Shown here piece after piece: positions 48,958 to 59,279 of a stretch of DNA of 64,000 nucleotides. A model generated the notes under the pieces. The model ran no database searches, was not told the DNA's origin, and was given only the letters and a program-made list of their open reading frames with translations. Positions within the stretch are counted from its first letter, which is position 1; each line of letters starts with the position of its first letter. The translations under genes and the position numbers were made by a program. This DNA comes from Halichondria panicea (Eukaryota > Porifera > Demospongiae > Suberitida > Halichondriidae). Location of the stretch: the NCBI RefSeq assembly GCF_963675165.1, contig NC_087387.1:5420990-5484989 (forward strand), written 5' to 3'.

Positions 48958-50807
48958 ATGGAGACTCTTTTCATAGCAGTTACACTAGTGCTCATTGCTA
49001 CTGGCACAAGGTATTTTGGATGTAAAATGTCATTCTGTGGATGCAGTTTACTGACTAAACAGGTGTCAGCAATTGCACTAATGGAGATGTTGAGCTTATC
49101 CAGGATCCAGCTGATACTAGGATAGTTGGTTATGTTCAATATTGCTTCAGAGGTGAATGGGGGAGACTATGCAGAGAGTCTGGATACACGCCATTGTGGG
49201 ATGTCAGTGAAGCTGCAGTTGCTTGTAGGCAGCTGGGATATAGATCTACAGGTGAAGTACTGGACTGTAATATAAATCATAACGACCGTACAATTTACAG
49301 GAGATGCGTCTGTAAGTCATGATAACACCTGGACGGGAGAATTTGTCTCTGTGAATTGTATAAATGGTACGGAGAACTCTCTTGAAGACTGTGACCCAGT
49401 GAAAGTTATAACTAGGTTAGATACCTGTAAGAGAGGCAATCAGGCAAGGCTACTCTGTGAACCAGGTATGAATTTCCAGAAATGAATGAAAGTTAATGGT
49501 TAAAAACATTTTGTATAGCTGATTGTGTTGGAACCCCAAGACTGGTGGGTGGATCCACTAACAGAGAGGGACGAGTGGAGGTGTGTGTGGGTGGTCGCTG
49601 GGGAGCTGTGCAAACAGATCAGTCTTTGGAAGTTGCTCAAACTGTTTGCAGGAGCCAATTGCAAATACTTGACTTCTACAGCACATCACCTAGTTACGGT
49701 TAGCTTTCAATTGTTATGTTACTATAGCAGTTATTATAAGAATCACTGCATTATAATGTAGTTTCCCAGTTTGGCTACAGCCTCTCAAAGCCTGTCTACA
49801 TTTGCTCATTAAACACTAATGGAGGACTGGAATGTGTAAAATCAACAACCCCTGATGACCATACCAGGGACCTTGGAGTCTCTTGTGAATTTGTACAAAA
49901 TAGTGAGTGACACAATCATTATAGTGCTGGATATACACATAGTTTTTAAATGGGATTGAGTTGTGTGCTTATTCAATATAAGAAAGCATGCAGGCACACT
50001 AACCAGGTACCTAATTACCCTACTATTTGTACAGTGCTAACGTGTTCTGACCATCAAAGTGGTCAGTTCTGACTAGTGGATGGGAGGAGCCACAACGAAG
50101 GCAGACTGGAGGTGTATGTGGGCGGTCAGTGGAGAGGGATCACCACTACTAGTCTGAGCAACACAACAGCTGGAGAGATTTGCACTCGACTGGGCTTCTC
50201 TGGAGATGGTAGTAAAGTCATATATAATTAACCACGTATGTTTTGCTTTAATAATTCTTATCAGAACCCACTGTGATGAGCTTTGAACTAACTAGAGGAG
50301 ATGTGTACTGTTGCAATACTGAAGTCCACTGCACCCAATGCAATAATTACAATCAGACAGCGCTGGTCTCAAGTGTTGTACACATAAAAGTATGTTAGAC
50401 AGTGAGTGCCAAAACCTATACAGTAAATCCCTCGTCCTTAATTCTTATAATTATACACACAACTTTCAGTCTCAGTCAACACATTGTGGGGGGGCCACAG
50501 TTGGTGTTCTGCTGGTGCTGCTATTGGTGACAGTTGTTGCACTAGTAAACACTTGTGTTGCTTTGAGATTGAAGAACAAGCAAAGGTACATCGATCTGCC
50601 ATCCACTGTACAATAACTAAAGTAATAGATGTTAACATGAGCCGTTTTACTCACAACATTTGCAACAGCAAACATGGTGAATCTTACCCTTGTGGAGACA
50701 ACACAGATGGTAAAGGTTCAGTGCCTGTCCCCAGTACAGAAGTGAACCCAGCTTATGATGCAGTCAAGTACACTCAAGGGGAAGAGACCTACGAAACTGT
50801 GCATTAG
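48958..50807 (+). pseudogene. SRCR receptor S11 (T3), several lesions
   Basis: Exons 48958-49010, 49063-49251, 49301-49465, 49519-49698, 49762-49902, 50036-50208, 50265-50400, 50470-50585 and 50669-50807. A one-base insertion in the signal exon (actggcacaag for actgcacaag) puts the mature frame out of phase. In domain 3 CGA (Arg of QFRLVDG) is TGA at 50070-50072, a C-to-T change at a CpG. A 4-nt loss follows in the next exon (cagacagcgctgg), leading to TAG. Domains 1 and 2 and the tail (NPAYDAVKY, TYETVH) are still open. Probably a recent pseudogene. Confidence 0.85.
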
Positions 50808-51266
50808 ATTATTTCATGAAAAACATAATGAATAATTCTTTGGATTCTTTTTTGGGCTATACCTTGTAATTGTCACTATTAATTTGTTAGACATAAAAGG
50901 AATACACTAAACTACTAAAATAAATAAAATTATATTATAAAACATTAATTTTGATCAAGATACGGTGTTCTAGGGGAACAGGTGTATGCTTCTCTTGCCT
51001 TGCAACACGTTGCACCTTGTATTATTATTATATAGTGTAATAAGTCCTGATATATAGTTGTGCACGATTATAGTGAGTTAGATCACATGACTGAATTACA
51101 ATTAAATATGATGGTACTATTATTATAAACTGTCACTGGCATCGTATTGCAGTTAGCAAAGTCACTGAATAACTTCCTGCATGTCATGAATATACTTAAC
51201 ACAATATCAGTCAATAGTCACTAAATAAGTTGCACAGTTGACTACAAGGAAAATCTAATTATACCT
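50808..51266. other. S11-S12 spacer
   Basis: No gene. It contains an upstream block (aacttcctgcatgtcatgaa) and the array promoter element just before S12. Confidence 0.55.
51217..51243 (+). promoter_or_regulatory. Array promoter element upstream of S12
   Basis: gtcactaaataagttgcaca followed by gttgact, 42-68 bp before the ATG at 51285. Identical in sequence to the S10 element, while flanking sequence differs. Confidence 0.5.
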
Positions 51267-51284
51267 ATGAACCTATGGATTGTC

Positions 51285-53726
51285 ATGGAGACTCTGCTCA
51301 TAGCAGTTACACTACTCATCACTACTGCACAAGGTATTCTGATCATAAACTGTCACTCTGTGGAAGCATGGGTGTACTTGATATTGTTTTTATTGGCTGA
51401 ACAGGTGTCAGAAATTGCACTAATGGAGATTTTGAGCTTATCCAGGACTCAGCTGATACTAGGATAGTTGGTTATGTTCAATACTGCTTCAGAGGTGAAT
51501 GGGGGAGAGTATGCAGATGGAATGGACACGTGACATTGTGGGATGTCAATGAAGCTGCAGTTGCTTGTAGGCAGCTGGGATATACATCTACAGGTGAAAT
51601 AATTATATACTATATATAATTGTTATGATAATGGTCGTACATTTACAGGAGATGCATATGTAAATCAATGTGATAACACCTGGTCTAGAGGATTTGTAGC
51701 GGTGAATTGTAATAATGGTATGGAAAGCTCTCTTGAAGACTGCATACCAATGGAAGAGGTTCGGCCTGGCTGTGACTGTGGCAATCAAGCAAGGCTACGC
51801 TGTGAGCCAGGTGTGTGACGAATTTACCGTCAGGATCCATGATACAATAAAATGCTAAACACATTTTGTATAGCTGACTGTACTGATAAAAACATAAGAC
51901 TGTTGGGAGGATCCACTGACAGAGAGGGACGAGTGGAGGTGTGTGTGGGTGGTCGCTGGGGAAGTGTTCAAACAAATCAGTCTTTGGAAGTTGCTGAAAC
52001 TGTTTGCAGAAGCCAATCACAAACACTGGACTTCTACAGCACATCACCTAGTTACGGTTAGCTTTCAATTGTTCTGTTGCTACAACACTTATAACAATCA
52101 CTTCACTATAATCATTATACATGCAGTGTCACAGTTTGGCTACAGTCTCTCAAAGCCTGTTTACAGCTGCTTATTAAACACCAAAGGAGGACTGGAATGT
52201 TGTCTAAACTCAACAACCCCTGATGACCATACCAAGGACTTTGGAGTCTCATGTAAATCTGTACAAAATGGTGAGTGACACATTAGTGCTGGATATCCAG
52301 GTATAGCAGAGGTTTTAAATGGGATTCAACTTATTTCATAGGTATTAAAGCAAGTACAAACCTAATAGAGTGAATGCACTACTGTTTGTACAGTGCTGAT
52401 GTGCTCTGACCATCAAAGTGGTCAGTTCCGACTAGTGGATGGGAGGAGCTACAACAAAGGCAGACTGGAGGTGTGTGTGGGTGGTCAGTGGAGAGGGGTC
52501 TGTACTAGTCTGAGCAACACAACTGCTGGAGAGATTTGCACTCGACTGGGATTCTCTGGAGATGGTATAACTTTAACACGATACTAATTATGTTTTGCTT
52601 TAATAATTCTTATCAGAACCCACTGTGACGAGCTTTGAACAAACCAGAGGAGATGTCTACTGTTGCAATACTAAACTCTACTGTACCCAATGCAATAATG
52701 GCAATCAGACAGTGAGCATTGGTCTAAGGTGTCCTACATATCAAGCAACTACAAGTAGTCAGTGCCCTACTACAATAATAAACATACCACAAAACATAGT
52801 AACAACAACAGCACAGCAAAATCAGACTGAGAGTACTACCGATGGTGGATCTGTAACTGCTGTGATTGTTGTTCTAGTGTTGGCAATGGCTACCGGATGT
52901 ATAATTACATGTGCTGTTGTTGTTTGGAAAAGAATCAGTGCTCGCAAAAATAGCATTAAACCGAGGTAAGAAATCTTGACAGCATAAAAAAACACTTGCA
53001 TTAATTAGACGTTCGTATATAAATCAGTCGCATATACACAAGTCAGTATACAACTATATACAAAAGCATACTACTGTTAACTCTCTCAGCCAAACATTAA
53101 TATTAAGTAACCCCCTTCATGTCGGGTGTACATGTATATGCATGCATGTATTATAGCTATTGTAACATTGCCACAAAACACTTTAAAGTTGGACATAATA
53201 ATGTATACTTGATGGTCTGACTTAGCTCAGCTGTACATTTTCATTAACATAGAAAATAGTTGATCTTTCTTCGTACGCTATAGTGCAATGTTAAATATGT
53301 TGCAGCAGTGCATCAGGAGCTACTACAATTGCTACAATTCCAAATGAAAGCTACACGTTTCAGCAAGTGCAAGATGAACAACTTTACAGTGAGGCTACAC
53401 CAGTTACACATAACTACAGCACGGCAGTCCTTAACCACGAAGGTGTAACCATGCATCCCCCGGTCATAGACACCTATGATGTAATCGGTCATAATCAGCC
53501 AAGGTTGAATAAAGCTCAGGCAGCCAACCCACCATCAGTAAGAGATGAAGCTATCGAGAATCAAGAAGACTTTCACAATGCTGAGCAGCACCTTTACGCA
53601 GCCGTAAACAAGAAAGCCAAAAAAAGGTTATCACCAGACGAGAGTCCATATGACAAGACCTTTGCTAAAGAGAAGGATACCACCGCAATGTTGGAGGGAG
53701 GAGAATACTCAAAGCTGAGGCAGTAA
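51285..53726 (+). CDS. SRCR receptor S12 (tail type T2), intact
   Basis: Exons 51285-51333, 51405-51593, 51649-51810, 51874-52056, 52127-52270, 52394-52564, 52617-52965 and 53309-53726; 554 residues, phases all consistent (an in-frame ATG at 51267 would add six residues). Three SRCR domains; domain 1 has extra cysteines (NQCDNTWS, GCDCGNQ) and domain 3 has GVCTSLSNTTAGEIC. Stalk rich in Thr/Gln; helix VTAVIVVLVLAMATGCIITC. The tail (from about residue 416) has Y442SEA, NY452STA, TY472DVI, EQHLYAAV, SPYDKT and the C-terminal Y549SKLRQ. This is the most complete T2 tail in the window and the best reference for the family. Last gene of the array. Confidence 0.92.
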
Positions 53727-54325
53727 TTGAACATTCGTTTGTAATTGTGGGAACGATTACTATAACAAAATTCTATACTATTATGGTAACTGTAGAGATA
53801 GTAATAGCTTCATGTATTAGATCTAGCAAAAATGGCAATGATATTTATGTGTGTGCAACCTAAAGGGATTTGAGGATCTGGTACAGGAGCATCGTATTAT
53901 GAGGACATCAACAGCTAACAACATTTCTGCCAGCTTTCAGAAATAATATGATATTGTAGTCATTGATGCAGCATAAAATAATATTAACCCAGTCATCAGT
54001 GAAATTATTTCCCCCAAGTACAATAGATTATATGGCTCCTGAAAATAACGTAGATATTGTGTTACTGATACTGAAAAAAAAAAACAGAAAAAGAATCAGG
54101 TATAAAAACATTGACAGTATGAACAGTAACTTGATGTTTGCTTTGGTAGATACATATACTTTGATGGCTACAATACGATACTGAAATCAGTTCATGCGTG
54201 TACACAAGTCAGTATAAAAACTATGCACTATATCCCCAAGGCAACTCACATTGTAGTCGATATAGCGTACAAAATAACATTCTTAGTACACCAGAAGCTA
54301 CTGCAGTTGTTAAGAAACTAGCGTA

Positions 54326-54480
54326 TAACCGATAATTTTCGGGGGATAACACATTCGTGGTTGAGCAATATTTAGTCACTTCGTGGATAATATTATCGTG
54401 GTTGCTGCTTGCACTGCAGGTAAAGGTAGGCAAGGTCGTGGTATGAGCTCCAACCAAGAATATTTTGTCCCACCAGCTGT
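54326..54480. mobile_element. Foldback element related to 5161-5347
   Basis: gataattttcgggggataac at the left and accaagaatattttgtccc at the right, with a tgcactgcaggtaaaggtagg core that occurs inverted in the 5161-5347 element. Ends are less well preserved. Confidence 0.5.
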
Positions 54481-54586
54481 TCAGCAAGTGCAAGATGAAC
54501 AGCTTGACGCTGTAACTGCACTTGTTATAATTATGTAACTACAGCACAGCAGGTCCTGACTACGAAGATGTAACCGTCAGCCAGTA
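54478..54586 (+). pseudogene. T2 tail-exon fragment
   Basis: gttcagcaagtgcaagatga onward matches the start of the S12 last exon (QQVQDEQL, then a shifted NYSTAGPDYEDVT). It is broken by an insertion (ttataattatgtaac) and ends after about 110 bp. Confidence 0.7.
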
Positions 54587-55107
54587 AGGCCACACAAAGT
54601 CAATTTTTGTAGTTTCTCTATTCAATTTTAGCAAGCGGATGAACGATAATAGATTTTAATTTGAAAACACACCCTCAATTTCCTTAATAAGCGGAAGTGT
54701 ATAGTATATTTGTGACATACAAAACATCAATCATCGTAGTTAGGGGTCACGTGATATTAATTTTAACTCTTTTGGAAAGCTGCCAAATTCCAAGCGCATG
54801 TCTAGAATTTTAGCACTCCCCCATCATTAACTCTGTTATTATCAACGCAGGTTAGGATTCCCAGGACCTTGGTATTGCAAAGTAAAACACATTGATTTCA
54901 GCAAATATCCCATAAATCTGATTACTATACTAAACTATACGCATGTCAGTAGAAAACACATTCAAAATAGCATTTAACACCAAATATTTATGTCATTAAA
55001 TATTGTGGTGATATTTATGGTACAAAACCTCTGAATAAAGAGCAACCTCTTTATAGAAACAATCATAATATCACACCCCTCAGTGAATACACGCTCAAAT
55101 GACTGAC

Positions 55108-57168
55108 CTGCTTGTTTATCTACAAAGTTGGCAGCTGCCATTGCGAGGTTAGCCGAGAGTGTTGTCAAGTCGGCAGGTTGTTGAACTATCTCTTGTTTGC
55201 CATCCTTACACTCGTACACCGGACAGGGTACGTATTCTGTGGGGGTTGGGTGGAGGGAGTGGCTTGTATAGTGAACACATTCCTCAAAACTTTATATAAT
55301 TGTATGGTGCATTGGTAATGCTTCCCTTGTTAATCTTAGCTCAGTATGCAGCAGTATCAGCTATAATTATTATAGGAACAACGGTTGATCTTTACACTAA
55401 AGCAATACTGCACAATCACAATGACTGCTGACTCAGCAACGTACCTGGACTGCAGCTCGTACTACACCACTGTTTGGGGTAGAAGCAGACATAGCAGGGA
55501 CACGCATCATGGGTGTACGGTATGCCCTGAGGGATGAGAGAGAGAGAGTTTAATCTAGCCATATAGATGCATGCGTAACAAGTTCATCAAAAGCTTTTTT
55601 TTAGTCTACTCTACTAACCATCACTAGATTTTCAATTTGCGTATCTTATATACTGGTTATCCATTGTAACACTTAACACTTTACATAAAATGGCTCTATA
55701 GTCCATCAAATTATAGCAAATTAGCACTTATTATCACCCCAGTCATGCATTATTCACCATGTAGTAGTCAAAGCCATGATGGTCGGGTAGGTACTCCCCA
55801 TCAGCACCAACGCCCTGAGGGGATACAAGAACACGTAAACTGTCATAGCATCATACAAACATTCTCAGTGTTCACATCACGTCCACTACTGACAGAGACA
55901 ATGAAGACATAGCTGCTAGAATGACTTTGACAGGTACTCACTTGACTAAGCCATGCAATAAATACAGCCAGTGATCTTAACGAGTGCTCCATTGAAAGAA
56001 TTAGCATATTGTAGCTAGTGAAAGATTAGGTTGTTTGATAACAATCATTGCACACAGCACACATTGCTCTTCGTATTGAAAATGTTGTCAGACATATTTT
56101 CAAATGGATTTCAAACACCTCTCACAAGTGGCTACTACAAAGAGCACACGTGTACAACCACTATACTCATTACAGTTCATGCATGTTCTAACCAGATGCC
56201 ATTTTCCAATCATGCCAGTAGTGTAGCCTATTTCTTTGAGCCCTTCGGCAATCGTAGTCTCATTGTGTGGCAATCCTGTCAGTGGGGGATAGTAGGATGT
56301 GTGAATGATGGCAAGTGCCTTAGGGCATTGTGCAGTGCAGTTGCTTAGACAAGCAAACATAAGCAATGGCCAGAATATGTGTTATTCTGACGGGAAAATC
56401 AACAAAAAGCACAGAAACAGGTGTCTCTATTTGGTATGCAGTCCTAGTATGCAGTCCTATACTAGGAGGACAGTAAATCACATGAGAAACACACATAATT
56501 TTACTGGCTATAAATTATATGCGGAAAGTATGTAATAAATTATATGACGAAATACAAACAGGTAATCTCATGCAGTGCTTCCTCTTACCTCCTAGGTCGT
56601 TAGGTTCAAACACCCCCGGATATATCCCGGACCTAGTCTGGTATCGCCCAGTCAGCAGAGCTGCTCGAGACGGACTACATATTGGACTAGTGGTGTAGAA
56701 CTGAGTGAAGACGAGACCCTGCTCGGCTAGTAACTGGATGTGGGGGGTATTGGAGGTGGGGTGTCCGTAGGGAGTGAGGTCACCGTAGCCAAGCTGTGTG
56801 GGCGTGTGTGTGTGTGTGGGGGGTAGTGACAAACAACATAATGAACCAGTAATTGATCCCGCATACATACAGTCAAAAAATTATACAACATTTATTTCAT
56901 GTATGCATGCTAAGGATATACCACATTCACTAGTTATCTACAAGAACAGAAGAAATTAAATAGGCAAATGAAAGTGAGTGGTGGTCATTCAATTGTCAAT
57001 CTTATGCACACAACTTTGAAATTTATCACCTCTACATAATAATTATTACACAGATGTACAGTATACACTCACATCATCGACTAGGAACAGCACCACGTTG
57101 GGTGGTGTGGCAGCCATGACGACGGCTAGCAGAGAGACCAACAGCAAACTCTCCAGGTGAGGAAACAT
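55108..57168 (-). CDS. Arylsulfatase A-like, N-terminal exons 1-6
   Basis: Exons 57168-57073, 56793-56589, 56275-56193, 55814-55758, 55526-55445 and 55236-55108; phases agree throughout. Signal peptide ([13 protein letters not shown]), then [11 protein letters not shown] with metal-binding aspartates, [19 protein letters not shown], and the sulfatase signature [16 protein letters not shown], whose Cys becomes formylglycine. Then [28 protein letters not shown] and a Cys-rich stretch. This corresponds to the first half of arylsulfatase A, a lysosomal or secreted sulfate ester hydrolase. The exon at 55236-55108 ends in phase 1 (CAAGCAG then GTCAGT), after which no sulfatase exon follows for 40 kb. 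The phase and alignment fit the exon at 15170, so 13429-15170 is the likely continuation. Confidence 0.85.
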
Positions 57169-57838
57169 TGTGCAATTTATAAAGTTGATTTATACACTAG
57201 TTTAGTGAGGCTATAATAACCTATACTTGACTCTTGATGTACCTAGCTGGCTAATAAGATTTAGAAACTGAACTGATCGACATTCACTCTAGTGTTGATT
57301 AGTTGATTCGATTGTCATGAGTCGCTGAGTGCATTAAGATTTGAATGACAGCCTTTTAGATGGACAAGACAATAAAGGTACAAGACTTACACAAGTCATG
57401 TGTGTACAATTACAAGACCCTCCCCCTTCCTTCCTTCTCTGCATGACAGCATTGAAATTGCTGCATGCACATAAGTAGCTGATAATAATCTTGAGTATTT
57501 GCCATTTGCCTCGAACAAAACTTAACAAGATACAAATAACGGCAAGACGGCGTATAAAAGAGAGGGCATGCAACAGCAAAACAGCAGAACCCACCATGCA
57601 TGTAGGCGGATGAATGTACATGCATGCATGAAGTGCGAAATTAGCACTTCATGCAAATGCACATTCATCCGCCCACGAAATGAATTCTGCTCGCTACGTA
57701 TACTAGAGTTGTATGCCCTTATGAATATACACAATTGTTGAATGTACCGTTTTTAAGTCACAGTTTTCATAATCTGAGATAATTATAAATTGTATGCTTC
57801 TATTTTGCATAGAAGCAAAGATCACTTTACAGTACAAC
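57169..57838. other. Intergenic, sulfatase 5' flank
   Basis: No gene. Holds a large palindrome at 57605-57673. Confidence 0.55.
57605..57673. repeat. Long palindrome
   Basis: ggcggatgaatgt ... gcatgaagtgc faces gcacttcatgc ... acattcatccgcc with a 7-nt centre; about 30-bp arms with one small offset. Confidence 0.85.
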
Positions 57839-57958
57839 ATGAAAGTGCTTAGCATACTACTGCTATCTATCTTTACTTCAGTTGTTTGTAGGAGTATTAT
57901 CAATGCTCAAGGGACAACACACTATTCTATTATATATACAGTTTCCCTAGTTTAGAAG
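57839..57958 (+). CDS. Possible isolated signal-peptide exon
   Basis: ATG followed by MKVLSILLLSIFTSVVC, a plausible signal peptide, open for 39 codons to TAG. No GT donor sits at the position used by the other receptor first exons. It may be the relic first exon of the broken T4 gene just downstream. Confidence 0.25.
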
Positions 57959-58050
57959 GTATATATCTGCGCATGCTGAAGCAGCAATCGCTTAAATTCA
58001 CAGAAACGAATCCTAGGCACAACTACTAAAAATGGCATCTCAACTTGACT

Positions 58051-58433
58051 GCTAGCTGTTAATTTCTTGTTGTGTTATAAATGGCTACATTTGATTGCAC
58101 TAATCAGTACATGTATTGTCTTTAAGAGGAAACGCAAACAAAATAATGCATTAGTCTCCTAAGCATTGCTTGTGTTCTTATACTCAGGGTGACCACGGTT
58201 ATATACACAAGCTACACAAGCTGCATGACCTAACAAATGCAGTGGTTGGAGGCACACAAACTGAAATGAAGATAGACCCCAACATAGCTGCTAACCCAGC
58301 GTACGAGGCAGTCAAGTGTGACCAGGAGGACCACACCTACGATGTCGTCAGTGAGGGGGTGGCTGGCTTCAAGACAGAGGAAAGGCAATTAATTGTTGCA
58401 AAAATATTTATTTGTACTAATGTTTCATTTTGA
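58051..58433 (+). pseudogene. T4 SRCR receptor remnant (helix and tail only)
   Basis: 58080-58145 resembles the end of the S14 helix exon (TFDCTNQYMYCL-type sequence ending in KRKRKQ), out of frame. From about 58188 the tail exon is open and close to that of S14: AVVGGTQTEMKIDPNIAANP, AYEAVKCDQEDHTYDVVSEG. The entry phase does not match S14, and ectodomain exons are missing. Confidence 0.75.
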
Positions 58434-59279
58434 CCTCTGAGATCAAAGGAAACAGTGTACCAATAATTATCTGCATACGGTGAACTGTGCCAGTATCTGG
58501 ATATTGATATAGTGGTTAGTCCACCCACCTACCCAGCAATACCTGAAATCATCTCTTTTCTAGTTCAGTGGAACCTCTGTTAACAACCATGGACCTCTGA
58601 ATAAAAGCCAATTGCTATATAACAGCCAGGCACCCAGGTCCCAAATGAACAGTTTGTACAAATGAATAGTTTGTGTACAAAACAACCTCTTAACATTAAA
58701 GGCCAAAACATTGTTCCCCAAAGGTGTCCGTTATAGAGGGGTTCCACTGTATATCACAAGGTTGGGGTTTTTGTGGTTGGTATAAGAATTTCATGTATGT
58801 ACAGCCGACCACAAGTAGTTGCAAACTAAGTGTCCTATAAAACGAGTGAAATCATTAGTTCAACGGTTCACTCTGCGCACATTTATATTGGCTCAGTAGT
58901 GACGTATATAGGCCTGAGGGCTGCAATATCCCATGTAGTACTCGTGCACGTGTCCCAACTATTACTTGTCTGTATTAGGTGGTTCTTTGTACAGGAAACT
59001 GAATTGAGAAAATCTAACCTATAACCATGCATAATGGGAAACATTCATAGTAGCTGAATACAATACTGGTGAAAATAATGATGGTTTTGTTGCAGGAAAG
59101 TTTAGAAGATGCAGGAGGAGGGAAGGAGTGATAGACAACTCAGTTTCACATGTACTACCTTTAGCAGTCAACATCAACGTAGCAAGCTCATTATGCAATG
59201 TGAGGTTAAACAACATCCTGTACAATTCGAATCAAGTTTATAATAGCCACTGTAGCCAATGTGCTAAATTAGTATCAAA
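58434..59279. other. Spacer with dispersed repeat, before S14
   Basis: 58440-58560 and 58800-58970 match the two parts of the repeat at 26951-27375. Between them is a ttgtacaaatgaatagtttg region with gttccact ends. No gene. Confidence 0.55.

Larger units (their letters stand above)
53727..55107. other. Spacer between S12 and sulfatase exon 6
   Basis: No whole gene. It holds a foldback repeat (54326-54480) and a T2 tail-exon fragment (54478-54586). Confidence 0.6.
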
